A stretch of 64,000 nucleotides of DNA. Origin: Telmatactis stephensoni (taxonomy: Eukaryota > Cnidaria > Anthozoa > Actiniaria > Isophelliidae). The stretch lies in the NCBI GenBank assembly GCA_029948255.1, contig JALIZF010001445.1, forward strand, positions 248,001 to 312,000, written 5' to 3'. The position numbers and the translations under genes were made by a program. The notes under the pieces were generated by a model. The model was not told where the DNA came from and did no database searches. It was given only the letters and a program-made list of their open reading frames with translations. This document shows, one piece after another, positions 45,601 through 56,960 of this stretch. Within the stretch, counting starts at the first letter, position 1, and each line of letters begins with the position of its first letter.

Positions 45601-48600
45601 ACACCAAAGCTCTGTACGGGCACTCCCAGCAACATCCAACATTTTTGATCCTCATGCGGGAATTTTAAATGAACCCAACATGAATGTGTTACGCTTTGTG
45701 GGCAAAAAAACAAACGAGATGTTGTTCAGTTGAGTGCTCAAACGCAACCAATCATCTTGCGACGCTTACATTGTTAGGAGAGTTTGCACGGCCTTAATAA
45801 AAGCCTCAAAAAGTTTCGATTAACGCGATTAACCTCATATGACGTCAGGTTCTCAAAATTTAGGTGCTAAAATACTTAACAATTTCTATCCGTCGAAGAA
45901 AATGTTGCTTCGTGGTGATAATCGCGGCCGTAATGATGTCAACAAATATAAAAATAATAAGGGCACTAATTTCATCGTTGTCCCACTTTAAGATGTCAAT
46001 GACTAGTCCACACACTGGGAAAAAGTAGCTGTACATATCGATAATAAACTGGACTCATTTGTTATCGGGAACAAAGCGATTTTAATTGTCGATATGTTTC
46101 AGTTAGCGATCACAGCTAGTTATCGACAGATCAAGAACCATTTCCGCGATAGTATACGTGGTGGCCCTGAGGTCTTACAATTGATGCAGAACAATTCATT
46201 CAAGTATGCATAGCTTAAGATACCACTTTAGACAAATTTTCAAAATTTCTTGAATTTAAAGGAAGTTATTCCTTTTCAAGTTTATATAATTTAAGTTATA
46301 TATATTAAGTAATTTTTCATATTCAATTATATTTATGCCCACTCCCAAAGTTTCCGTGCCGTCATGAACCACCGACGCCATGAATTAGACACGTACCGAC
46401 GATTCTATTGTGTCTATTGTAAATTTTTGATTTGGAAAACATCATTGGCGTTTATAATTACAATTTTTTTATTCGGTATTGTTGAAGTTCTTTTAGGATG
46501 TACGATGTTTAGTATCACTCCAGATGAGTCAATATAAATTTATATTGTCAAATACTGTGTTGTTTGTATTTAGCTAACAATCAAACTGTTTGCACTTTAA
46601 AAATGCTATTAGCCATTATCAATAAGTGATTTAGCTTGTTCTTAAATTTCTTGTATTTTTGTTCATTGAATGATGACCTGAAGGATGTTCTGCAAAAATC
46701 TTCCATAAAATTTGCATTTCGCTTTAATCTATGTAAGCAGTCTTTTGTGATCCAAGGTTTGGTAATTAATTTTGCCTTTTTACGGCTTATAGCTTTAAGA
46801 GGAAAACATTTATCATAGATGTCCTTGTATGTTGAGATGAAGTCATTGTAGGCCGTATTTGGGTCGCTAGAATTATACACTTCCTCCCATTTTGCATTTC
46901 TTTACCTCTTCCCTAAACTTTTCTTCAGAGCGAGTGTTGATTTGTCGCCTAGTAAGCTCGTTCATAACATTCCTATCGTTCCTTTCTGATTGGGGTCGTA
47001 AAGTAAAAATTGGCAAATGGTCAGAAATATCTGAAAATAATAAACCACCGATAAATTGATCATTGCAAAAAATCATTGGTAAAAATATTATCAATTATTG
47101 CTTGTTTTCAATCAGCTGATAAAAGTCCTTGGATCTCATTATCTATATAGCTTCAAATGGTGGGCAAACATTGCCCTTCATGTGCTCTCAACCATACAGT
47201 ATTCTATTGAAAATTTGTCACCCAGCTGAGAAAAAATGTTCACGAGAGCGGATACTGGAATGTTTGTATTAGGAGGTCTATAAATCGTTCCGATAATGAT
47301 GTTGTTTTCATCTGTTTTTATTACTTCTATAAAAATGGATTCCATAATAAGTGAACCAAAAACATCAATATCACGTCTTCCTTGGAAGACAATTTCATTG
47401 TTTATAAACATTCCCACACCTCCTCCTGGTTTGTCAGACAGTTATGAATGAATGATATTTGTTGTTTTGCAGCCGGGTTTCACTTATGCTAATATACGTA
47501 AACTCCAATTCCAATGTAGTTAAAAGGTCGGTTAAATTTGGCAGATTCTGGTTATAACTACGTGCATTTATATGCAACAAAGAAAAGGCGGATTTAGTTT
47601 TAGCATATGAATATAATTAGTTCATTAAGTTGGTCCGGTGCTTTTTAGTTTGGTTGAATTGTTGGTCAGGATCTAAATCATCATGGGTATGGTCTGCGCT
47701 CAGGCTTAAGTAATCGTAGTTTACAAGTGGTTGGTAGAACCGAACGTTTCAATAAGTTTATTACTATGCGCTATTTGTGAGTTGTGTAACTTAGTGGTAG
47801 TTACACTGTTATTTATTGGGCGCCTTCATGTATCAGCTTGAATAGGCAACTATTCAGCTATTTAGAATTATGAATTAATTATGAATTTGAATTAATATCT
47901 GTACTGTAACGTAATGTAACTGACCCCATCTGTAATTCAGTTTATACTGCCAAAGATGGAATAAACAAACATTATTATTATATTATTATTATTATTATTA
48001 AATCAGGGGTGCTAGTAATCGAGTTTTCTAAATTTAAAGGATTACAGTATGGTGATTCTAATCGATCGGGGTCATGATTGAAACTGACTAGGCCTTGATT
48101 CATTTCCAACAGCACCATTTTAAAAGAATCTTTGTCAAGATGACCGAAGGGAAGATTCTGGAAAATTGGTCAAGCCCGGTTGGCTTTGAAATCTTGTGGC
48201 AGTGATAGCATGTTTGGTTCTACTAATGTGATAAGTAATAAGTAAAAATATTTTAGAAAACATAAACATAAGTAATATCTAAATGCTTATCGTATAAATG
48301 AGCTCGAGATTGCCATTATTGGGCTGTCCATGAATAATAATAAACTTTAATTCTTTAATACCAAATTGATATATAGGATACAAACAAACTTGAACAGTAA
48401 AACTACTAAGAGAATATAAACAACTGTTATATGTAAAAGATTTACATGTACATATATAAAAGTATATAAATATATGTACATATAAATCAGTATAAAAATA
48501 ACAACATTGCATTACACAACATAAAGACTATTAAAAACATCTAAAATATCATTACAAAATTTGGCACTTAATTTGATAACAGAATCATCATGCATAAAAA

Positions 48601-50671
48601 GGATATACCTAAATAAATCTATTTTTTCAAATTTGTCAAAAACAGGGTTTATACCACTTAAATCACGTAAAAAGATATTTCTAATTAACACAAACTTTTC
48701 ATGTTCACAATACATTAAATAGTGGAATTCATCGCCAATGTTATCTGAGCAACATAGGTTACATGTCCGATCGTCATAAGGTATTTTCTTATTAACGACC
48801 AGATTCAACAGGAAACCTGTGAGCTGAGACTCTTAATCTAGTAACAGCTTGGCGATGCTTTACATTAGTAATTTTATCTAAGTAATTTTCAAAAATAAAT
48901 TTTCTCTTAATTTTACAAAAGGTACCAAGCTTCCCACAATCCCCACTATTTTGAATCTGGTTTTGCCAGTAAAGAGAAAAACAAGAATGTAATTTAGATT
49001 TAATTACTTCACCACAATAAATATGAGTTCTTGAATTTTGTACATGCACTGATGATCCTAAGTTCATGGAGACCATGGAAACCATTAAAGTAAACCTTGT
49101 GTGTATAATCTTGGGAATCGCTAGAATTATTTAGCTTCATCTGACTGACTTGGTTGAACTGCATCGCTTTGATAGATCTGATAGGTTGGCATTTGTGGAT
49201 GTGCAGGGAATCTATCCACCATCATTCCCGTTGGGTTGGTAAACAATGTTGTTCGTCAAAGCTTGAAGGTGTCTTTCCTTAGTCTCCAAATATATTCCTA
49301 GACTTCAATTCGCTAATCTTTAGCTTGGGAAAGGTGTTTTCCTTATAGTCCGTTTCATTTATAAAGAAAGCGCTAATCGCTGTGTCTAGATGCCCGGCAG
49401 CCGGTCACTCCTTCAAAAGACTAAATGCCCGGCAGTCCGGCTGAAATTTTTTTACAAAAATCAATCAAACAACTCAGATTCAAGGGACCAAACCCCTCTA
49501 TCTTTGTTGAGAAATGTCAAGCGCTTGTCGTGAGCTCGATGGATTTGAAACTGGGCAAATTCTTTAACCTGGGCACAGAGTACGAAACACTCATTTGAGG
49601 CACTTGGATAAATTTCAACGCTTCACTGCCGGTCACAACATTCAAATTACTAAATGCCCGGCAGTCGAATTTCTTTTGAAAACTCAATAAGAAAACTAAG
49701 ATTCAAAACATCAAAACACTCTCTTTGAGAAACGTCAAGTACTTTTCTTGAGCTCGAACCTAAAGTGACAGAGTACGAAGAACGAAAAATCGTTTTCAGT
49801 GCATTAAAACCCTCTGTCGGTCTTCAGTTTGTTTAAGGAATATAAAACGCGCGCGCATGTCTCTGTACTGTGATATAAACACGATGGAAGATGTAGAGCA
49901 AGAGAAAAGCAAGCTTAGGAACACGAGGCGTACGTAAGCCGAGTTTTTCGATCGTTCTCTTTTCTCTGTAATTTGCTTAGTTTCAAGTCCATCGAGCACG
50001 AGTAAAGCGCTTGACATTTCTCAACAAAGATAGAGGGGTATGATCTCTTGAATTTTCATAGTTTTTTTTATTGAGTTTTTAAAAAAAATTCGACTGCCGG
50101 GCATTTATAATTAGTAATTTGAATGTTGTGACCGGCAGTGAAGCGTTGAAATTTATCCAAGTGCCTCAAATGAGTGTTTCGTACTCTGTGCCCAGGTTAA
50201 AGAATTTGCCCAGTTTCAAATCCATCGAGCTCACGACAAGCGCTTGACATTTCTCAACAAAGATAGAGGGGTTTGGTCCCTTGAATCTTAGTTGTTTGAA
50301 TGATTTTTGTAAAAAATTTCAGCCGGACTGCCGGACATTTAGTCTTTTGAAGGAGTGACCGGCTGCCGGGCATCTAGACACAGCGATTAGGAAAGCGAGG
50401 TTTTTAATTTTTAACAAAATCTAAGATTTCCGAAACAAGATTTCAGATTACAGCCAAAAAAAAAAAATCTTAACTAAGACTGATATTTATAATAATTCAT
50501 TAAGGTTAACGACATTCAATATAAACAGTTTCTACCTTGCAACGCGATATCTCTTTCAGGTAATTCATCTTGGTCATTTAAATATGGCTGGCTCACGTCG
50601 GGTTTCTTTGCAAAACAAAGACCAAAGCTGCCAACAATAATCACACACACGACCAATAATGATTTCAACAT
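39243..50671 (-). CDS. Secreted protein with five WSC-like cysteine-rich modules (6 exons, 647 aa)
   Basis: A signal-peptide exon (50671-50536) joins in phase 1 to five module exons: 41638-41357, 41209-40841, 40693-40325, 40177-39809 and 39661-39243. Total 1,944 nt. Each module has the pattern IGCFKD, RALAVYLGNF, VCARLAWSRGYRLF, VQYGGQCFSG, YYRYG and GVGGTWRNDVY. This resembles WSC-type carbohydrate-binding domains and repeated modules I associate with cnidarian secreted proteins; I do not recognise a named orthologue. Modules 2-4 are identical, and their exons lie in 516-bp tandem units. An AATAAA 28 nt past the stop supports the 3' end. The 9-kb first intron holds LINE debris and a foldback, so the link to the signal-peptide exon rests on matching phase and on the module exons lacking a leader of their own. 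Confidence 0.82.
39809..40177 (-). CDS. WSC-like module 4 exon (tandem unit)
   Basis: This is the third identical 369-nt exon. Being phase 1-1, units can be gained or lost without breaking the frame. Confidence 0.88.
40325..40693 (-). CDS. WSC-like module 3 exon (tandem unit)
   Basis: By my reading the sequence is identical to the exons at 40841-41209 and 39809-40177, including introns. Confidence 0.88.
40841..41209 (-). CDS. WSC-like module 2 exon (tandem unit)
   Basis: A symmetric 1-1 exon of 369 nt: acceptor TTTTCTTTCAG|CG, donor AATG|GTGAGC. A lead-in RRLRCRRRIYYPHLHRCCFN precedes the module. Confidence 0.88.
41357..41638 (-). CDS. WSC-like module 1 exon
   Basis: Acceptor TTTTGTTTTCAG|TA (41638), phase 1, 94 codons. 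It starts RNWEYYTRIGCFKDRGHCRT and then becomes identical to the repeated modules from LAVYLGNF on. It lacks the Arg/Cys-rich lead-in of the others. Confidence 0.88.
41672..43864. mobile_element. 2.2-kb element with 16-bp inverted ends
   Basis: TAATAGCGGAGCTCCC at the left and its exact complement GGGAGCTCCGCTATTA at the right (43849-43864) bound the element. A GC-rich hairpin follows the left end, then an ATAC microsatellite near 41800. The right half consists of two diverged direct repeats of about 530 bp (42775-43325 and 43325-43864). No transposase ORF is visible. Confidence 0.65.
41800..41826. repeat. ATAC microsatellite
   Basis: A run of ATAC tetramers, flanked by CGTCCGTACATAC-type variants. 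Confidence 0.9.
43865..46560. other. Intron 1 of the WSC-like gene, no exon seen
   Basis: An open frame at 43916-44209 (+) contains a hydrophobic run (ILTALTLGLLFLIFF) but has no ATG start or supporting exon. A hairpin element occupies 45008-45269. I see nothing else I can name. Confidence 0.45.
45008..45269. mobile_element. Hairpin element with AATTGCCCTATCGCATAAT ends
   Basis: AATTGCCCTATCGCATAATG, followed by ACGTCAC, appears inverted at the right end (GTGACGTCATTATGCGATAG, then GGCAATT). TGACGTCA lies in both arms. Confidence 0.8.
46581..47417 (-). pseudogene. LINE fragment: endonuclease C-terminus and RT lead-in, broken
   Basis: Three disconnected frames read IIIGTIYRPPNTN (endonuclease), FSDISDHLPIFTL (the SDHLP motif near the endonuclease end) and KPWITKDCLHRLKRNANF (the linker before reverse transcriptase). 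Frames are broken by stops and shifts. No RT catalytic motif remains. Confidence 0.8.
47820..48001 (+). repeat. Retroposon 3' end with TTATTA tail, plus strand
   Basis: GATGGAATAAACAAACATTA followed by repeated ATT marks a LINE-type 3' terminus on the plus strand, opposite in direction to the flanking LINE fragments. Confidence 0.5.
48330..49085 (-). pseudogene. LINE 3' fragment: C-terminal zinc-finger region
   Basis: Frames read KHRQAVTRLRVSAHRFPVE and, in another frame, RTCNLCCSDNIGDEFHYLMY with following CEHEK, typical of the C-terminus of non-LTR elements. A 3' tail (TTTATTATTATTC on the minus strand) ends near 48330. It lies upstream of the endonuclease fragment at 46581-47417, so the two are separate insertions. 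Confidence 0.8.
49373..50390. mobile_element. 1,018-bp foldback element with 7-bp target duplication
   Basis: Ends CTAATCGCTGTGTCTAGATG and its complement open arms of about 500 bp. The arms include TGCCCGGCAGCCGGTCACTC and CCGGTCACAACATTCAAATT and their inverted copies. GAAAGCG is repeated at 49366-49372 and 50391-50397. It sits in the WSC-like gene intron, about 150 bp from exon 1. Confidence 0.88.
50536..50671 (-). CDS. WSC-like protein exon 1: signal peptide
   Basis: ATG at 50671. The frame reads MLKSLLVVCVIIVGSFGL then CFAKKPDVSQPYLNDQDELP and ERDIALQ: a clear leader with cleavage after CFA. The donor CAAG|GTAGAA (50536/50535) is in phase 1, as the module exons need. Confidence 0.78.
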
Positions 50672-51786
50672 AGTCGTTTCCTCTAGGAGCTCGCGAGGTG
50701 TGTGCTCCTAGAAGGCTTGTCAAATATGACGTGTTAGACTATGAGTAGACTATATGAAATTGTTCTGCGTATGTTAATTGCTTTGGTCAGTGAAAGAATG
50801 AACGGCAGCAAGTGATAACATCTGCGCATGTCTTCAACTTCTATTGTCTTGGACAAATGCATAATTTTGCAAGGATAATTTCTAGCTGTTCGTACTTCTG
50901 CACTCGACTATAATGCTCCGAAAAACTTTGGGGAGACTATATACGACTTTCTTTATGAGAGAGTTAGCTCTAAGCCACATTAAAAACGTAATTGAGGCCA
51001 CTTCCACCCAGCGGTTCTCGCATAATCGTCATGTTATCACTTGCTGTTTCAATGAACTGAATGAAAATGGTAAATAATGATCTGAAATACTTCAACACTC
51101 GCCCATGCATTTCTAATGATATAAATAAACATAAATAATGCGAATTTGCCAATTTCCGGTCCTTTATTCCAAATCACTTCAATCAAAGAGTTTTAATTCT
51201 ATGTTATCTACTTTACCATGGTATATACTTTGTTACTATAGTATTTGGTTGCCTGGAATTCTTTGAAATCAAGAAATATTTCAGATAAACAGATTGCAAC
51301 CATTTTTTATATCGTTGCCATCAGGATAACACCAATTACACTGAAACTGACAAAAAAAAACCTTGACCTCAGTATATCTACTGAAAGGATAACCATTGTG
51401 ATTTCACTAGGGTAAGCTTATCACTTAAGAGCGAAACGCCAGAATTTTTCACTATAAGTTCGCAAGATAGAAAAACCTCAGTTTCTCATAATCAGTCAAA
51501 ATAGAGGTCTTTACTAACTAGTTCTGAAAATATGATTAGTTTTGGCCTGTCTAGAAGTGTGTTTAATATTTGGGACATGTTTTCATATTTTACGCTCTGG
51601 TAGCACTCAAAAATCAGTTGGAATGGCCACAAGTATCAACAGCTTGCTTGGAAAAAATATAATAATCTGATATAAACTGAAACATGGTAAAAGTACAGCT
51701 TTTAATTAACGTTTTGCTGCTATCAGATTTGAATTTGGATGAGACTGGATTATTTTACAGATTTTTGAATTGAAGCGTTCGTATAG

Positions 51787-51866
51787 TAGACTGATTCCAT
51801 AAGTAGGTCCCAGTTCGCTCTCTGACGTCAGAGAGCGAACTGGGATCGACTTATGGAATCAGTCTA
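51787..51866. repeat. 80-bp palindrome
   Basis: TAGACTGATTCCATAAG and its complement close on the centre CTCTCTGACGTCAGAGAG. The arms differ at a few bases. Confidence 0.85.
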
Positions 51867-51913
51867 TAAGTATATAGCAAATCTGTCACGCCACAATTAA
51901 GGCTAAAATAAAC

Positions 51914-52906
51914 ACTTCCAAAAGCGTCTTGGTACATCGCTTTAATATAAAAGACTACATTCGCTCTCATGACCACAGGGAGCCCGGCTTTTAAGAATCG
52001 TAAATGCATAAATATATTAATAAAGTACTTTGGGTTTCCTGTGTTGGGATTTGAAACGAGACGCTGGTAATCAGGTAATAGATTGAGCGGTTTCCGGTAA
52101 TCGTAACTGCCAGTAACCTAATAGTATGACAGCGAGTAACTTGAGAGCAGTTTAAAATTCAAATCTAACGTGTCGGTGTAACGCACTCTCTTAGTAACAG
52201 TCAATAAGAGAGTTACATCTACGTGGTACAGGTAAAACTCGATCAACTTCTTAAAATTTCAAACTAAAGAAAAACTGTTCAAAATGATAATAATAATAAT
52301 AATAATATTTATTACTTCTATAGCGCAAATTAGCATCTAGATATGATCAAATGCGCTAAACTAAATAAAATATAAAAATAAAAATGAGCTGTTATGAAGT
52401 ACTACTTACCTTTTGAAACTAGTTCCTGAGAAGAAACGAGATTTTTTGGATCGTGAGGAACGTTCGCTCGATGTCAATTTCCAAAACAACAATGCCTGGA
52501 AAATGAGTGACAGATATAACACAGGAAACCCGGAGCTGTAGTTGACTGCCAATACTGTTCGGTTCCTTGTTTGGTATTGTATTAGTCGGCGTGACCGCAT
52601 GGCTTCGTGCTGATATGGCGATTTTGTTGGAGGTATTTGTGGCCCAAGCTCAGAAAATCCATCAAATGTTGAATGTCACAGTTGGAAGTTGTGTTAAAGA
52701 CATGCGAACACATCTTAAAAGTTTTGGACTCAGTTTGTAATCTTATCGATTTTTAACCGTATGCTAATGAAGCAGAATGTAAACATTGACGTCAGCAAAG
52801 ATTCTCCTATAAGGAGGTATGATGTTCGGGACTCCGCACTTGATAAAGAATGAGTTGCTTGAACAAGTCATTTATATTAAAGCGATGTACCAAGACGCTT
52901 TTGAAA
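51914..52906. repeat. Nested inverted pair, about 1 kb apart
   Basis: AAAAGCGTCTTGGTACATCG, then CTTTAATATAAA, occurs at the left; its complement is at 52865-52906. An (AAT)n retroposon tail near 52283 lies inside. Confidence 0.7.
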
Positions 52907-53783
52907 CCAATTTCGCTCCAAAAAGCGTCTAGTATTTACAGGCTGTAACAGTTTCTAGTTTATCATACGTCTTCAGCAATGAATTCAGACTTTGGCCGTC
53001 ATGCTACAATGAGTCTGATGCAACATATAGGCAACCAGTATAAAGTACGCGTGTTTTTCATTGAAAATTTTTTCATGGATTACACAAAAGACACTTCATG
53101 GAAGTCAAAAAATACTTCGTGGGGAGTAACATTCAGCTCTCAATGCTTTGTGTGCTTCCGCTCTGCACATATAGTTCAATCCACGAGTTATATCCGCCAT
53201 TGGCAGGTTGACTCTCCGGGTAATCCGTTTTTTCCTCCCTCAGTAAAAACGAACTAGTTTCGATATAAGCTGTGCTCCGTGATCAGACATGGGTCGTATG
53301 GTGGCTGCTACGTGCGTTTGTATGTAAATTTGTATGTACATGTGTAACACTGTTCGTAATGAAAGCGCCCTGTATACCTTCGACTCGATCACGTTGAGTT
53401 GCGCAAGTCATGCAAGTATTGGATTTTTCCTTTGTATTTCATGGTGTTTCCCGATGAATCAACAAATTGTATCACACTCTCCTGAAGGGGCTGACTGCAC
53501 AGCTTTGGGTGGTTTTGAACAAATGTTCAGTTATTGTAGGACAGCTGATCCGGAATCGATTAGACTTAAGCATTTTCGACCATTCACAATAACACAAGTT
53601 TCACTATATGGGCCTGTCTCCTTCTGATGAATGTTCTCTTCCCTCCCTGTTGGTAGAAACAACTTGCTTGACACTTGGGGCTCTTTGTTCTCTGCCTACA
53701 GGGTGCCCTACCCCTGCAGGCTTCTGGAGTTTGACTGCTCCCTTGGGGTTGACATCACTGGGTTTCCCTCCCCTGTGACTGTC
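52907..53783. other. Interior of the TTAA element, no recognised gene
   Basis: Two plus-strand frames of 92 and 97 codons (52979-53257 and 53334-53627) resemble nothing I know. They could be remains of a lost element. Confidence 0.35.
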
Positions 53784-54740
53784 TTACTTTAGGGTATTGA
53801 CATTGCGTTGTGTTTGTTCAGATCTTGGTTGAAACCCTTTATTGTAGTGGGTAGGTGCTTTTGGTAATTCAACTTGACAAGACAAATGTCCTGACTTCCT
53901 ACATTTGTAACAGATTAGAGCCTGACTTTTTTCCTTGCTCTTTTCCACTTTCTCTTTTAGCTCTCTTATCTCTTTCCCTTGTTTCTCAATTTTACTATCC
54001 ATTCTTTTTAACTCTTCTTTCAATTCAACCTTTATATCTTTTATGGCTTTCAAAAGGGAGTTTTGCATGGCATTGGTTCCCCCTTTCCTTGAATATTTGC
54101 TCTTTTTCTATCATACTCAAGCTTCAATAACTCATCTTGTATTTGCTCAAAGGGAACTTCTATAGCAACAAGAGGTCTCATTTCATAATGGTTTTTTCGT
54201 CCCTCAGTCCCTCCATGATTTTATCCCTGTTAGGATATTTCCCCTTTGTTCTCTTTTCTTTCTGCAGTGCCGAGTAGATCGGCAAGTTCAATAGCAAATT
54301 CTACTGGTGTTTTATTCTCTTTTTGGGTTCTGGCAGTAAAAAATTTACAGGGGTCCCTTCCTCTATACTCAATTCCCCCAAACATAACTTGCATTCGTTT
54401 TAAAACTTCGTTGTACCTTCGTCCTTTGTCTACTTCACCTCTGAAAACTTTCGTTGCCTGGCCAGTAAGGTAGCGTTCAACTAAATCCAGCGCTCCCTTG
54501 TCGTCGTTCAATTCTCGAGTTGACACGTGCAAATGAAATATTCTACTTCTCTCACCCAGTCGTTGACACTAATCTTCGATTCTTTTCCAGAAAAAATTGT
54601 GACAGGTTTCATCTGTCGCTGCATTGCTGGAAATTTTTCCTTAGTCTTTCCTTTTTCCTCAAGACTTAACAGAATTTCCATTTGGCGACTGACTCGGTCT
54701 AGCTCTCTTCGAATTCGTTCACTTTTCGTCCATTTTAGAT
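53784..54740 (-). pseudogene. LTR-retrotransposon gag remnant, frame-broken
   Basis: Fragments in shifted frames read FSGKESKISVNDWVREVEYF, then LVERYLTGQATKVFRGEV and FTARTQKENKTPVEFAIEL, then a Lys/Glu-rich coiled segment and a knuckle-like CYKCRKSGHLSC. No protease, RT or integrase follows. Stops and frameshifts break it. Confidence 0.72.
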
Positions 54741-54838
54741 AGCAAGTTTTAAAAAATCTCGAGCACTTTAATAGTCTTGAAAATCCTTCGAATTAAAACA
54801 AATGACGAGTCGCGGCCTTTTTCTGAACTCATTACACT

Positions 54839-54858
54839 AGAATCCTGGTCACGGCACC
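54839..54858 (-). promoter_or_regulatory. Retroelement primer-binding-site-like sequence
   Basis: On the minus strand TGGTGCCGTGACCAGGATTC is complementary to a tRNA 3' end including CCA, closest by eye to tRNA-His. It lies just upstream of the gag remnant. Confidence 0.55.
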
Positions 54859-54862
54859 ACTT

Positions 54863-55005
54863 TGTGGCCCAGGTTTTCCACAAATTTATCTCTTCATTGA
54901 TCTTTTACTTTACAATCAAAGCTCATACTATATCAACAACAACATGGCGGACTAACACCGCGGTCTCTTCCCAGTCCTCCTCGGGGCAGGGCTACACAGG
55001 CCACA
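54863..55005 (-). repeat. Possible short LTR (143 bp)
   Basis: On the minus strand the stretch begins TGTGGCC and ends GGCCACA, 4 bp before the primer-binding site, as an LTR should. I found no second full copy. Confidence 0.45.
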
Positions 55006-55833
55006 TTATTATAGGTATTTTTTCCAAGCAAGCTGTTGATACTTGTGGCCATTCCAACTGGTTTTTTTGAGTGCTACCAGAGCGTAAAATAAGAAAACAT
55101 GTCCCAAAAATTAAACGCACTTCAAGACAGGCCAAAACTAATCATATTTTCAGAACTAGTTAGTAAAGACCTTTATTTTGACTGATTATGAGAAATTGAG
55201 TTTTTTCTATCTTGCATACTTATAGTGAAAAATGGCGTTTCGCTCTTAATAACGTTCTGCTATTATTTGCCACAGTTCCAAGCGAAGGGACTTTTAATTT
55301 GTTTCAAAAGAAGTAATTAAGCACCAATACGAATTAACAGTATTTTTGAAAACAACAACCGGAACTCGAATTCATCCAGGCAGATCTAAGTAATTTTTTT
55401 TACAAGAGTCTCAATAGGGTGGTGGCTTAATTTACGATTAATATTTTGACCTTTTTTACCGAAACCGTTAATTTCGAAAGGTTGATCATCAATTTTCATT
55501 GATTTTGGGGGTTAAAACATAATTTTCATCGTTGAAGAACACATTTAAGGGATTGGGACTCTTCTGCTTTACCGCACAACTGACCCCCAGCTCTGTTTTT
55601 TGGTACCAAGCTACGAAATAAAACTCACAAAAGTCTTAACAATTGTTTTTGATGCACTCAATACGAGAAATCGTCGCTAGAAAAAAGTTTTAGACTAATT
55701 TTTTTACGGCTAACGGTTAACATTCTGTGGAAATCTTTTTATTTTATATACCATTTTTTTAGATCTTTCAACTAATCAAAGTGCGCGTAGGATTCTGTGA
55801 CGTCATCTATATGCGTGTGTACCGTAATGATTG

Positions 55834-56080
55834 TACACCTATTTCGCAAAAAAACGTTGTCGCGGTTCAAAGCAACAAGCGTCAAGCCAAGACCGAAATG
55901 ATTGCTGGTTTTTACTGGTTATGTATTTAAATCAGACTTGTTATCCGCAATAGAATTGAGTATACGTAATTAGTTCTAACAAAGAAGTCTGAATACATTA
56001 CCAACATAAAATCAGCATCATTTGGTCTTGGCTTGACGCTTGTTGCTTTAAACTTAGACAACGTTTTTGAAATAGGTGTA
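55834..56080. mobile_element. MITE of the TACACCTATTTC family, copy 5
   Basis: TACACCTATTTCGC and GAAATAGGTGTA bound arms containing GGTTCAAAGCAACAAGCGTC and CAAGCCAAGACC. Confidence 0.85.
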
Positions 56081-56421
56081 TAAATGTAATATATTTAGCT
56101 TTAGGACTCTCGGGATCGGAGAGGAACTCCCGTATATTTTGGGCAGGGATGCTCGTCGTATCTTTTAAGGGTTAAAATCGATCAGCGACCATTTAGGATG
56201 TCTCAAATGTCATTGAGCTGCTGCCAGAGACAAAGCTGGTACCTTTAGGTTGTTTTTCAGTAAATACGATGCGCTCATAAACTTTATAAGTTTACAGTAC
56301 ATTTGTTTTTGAGTTAACCTTTAAGGAGTAAAAACGTGATGCCACAACCACCTGAATAACACCCAGGTATCTTTGAGCAGTCATACTCAAAAGTCCCGAC
56401 GAGCGTCCCCGCCATTGCATA

Positions 56422-56704
56422 TATACCTATTTCAATTAATGTTGTCGGCAAAAGCTTACGCGACTCACCCGAAAGGGAGTATGGGTAGAAATGAGTAAAG
56501 CTATAAAACCACATAAATCAGCCATTCGACAACTCAAAAGAGCTTACCTTGACCTTAAATACTAAAGAACTTCACTTGCTAATGCTCAAATCAAGACCAA
56601 ACCTGAAAAGAGAGTGATTTTTTACCTAATACCCATACTCCTTTTCGGCCTTGTCGCGTAGGCTTGAGACCTCTCGTACGACAACCTTTTTTGAAATAGG
56701 TGTA
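56422..56704. mobile_element. MITE of the TACACCTATTTC family, copy 6
   Basis: TATACCTATTTC and CTTTTTTGAAATAGGTGTA are the ends. The interior shares ACGCGACTCACCCGAAAGGG / CCTTTTCGGCCTTGTCGCGT with copies 1 and 4. Confidence 0.82.
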
Positions 56705-56960
56705 TATATAGGAGACCCCTGGCTATGGATTATGGAACCACTACAACAAAGTAGAGATCTTTCTATGCCTTTATTAAGAGTATTATAGTGTTACATTTGA
56801 CTTAATCATCAGATAAAACTGAACTAATCTACTTGCCATAATTGGATTACATTGTCGTAAATATGCAAAGTATATAAAAATAACACACCGACTCAATGAC
56901 ATAGCTCTCTCCCATAGAAAATCGGCAGGTGCAATTCCAAATTCTTTTTCGAAAAGATAT

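Larger units (their letters stand above)
51429..55245. mobile_element. 3.8-kb TTAA-bounded element with about 240-bp inverted ends
   Basis: TTAA sits at 51425-51428 and 55246-55249. The ends GAGCGAAACGCC and GGCGTTTCGCTC continue as matching arms to about 51667 and 55008 (CTTGCTTGGAAAAAATA, CTCATAATCAGTCAAAATA). The interior is a mosaic: an 80-bp palindrome, a 1-kb inverted pair, a retroposon tail, unidentified sequence and LTR/gag remains. No piggyBac transposase frame is visible. Confidence 0.8.
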
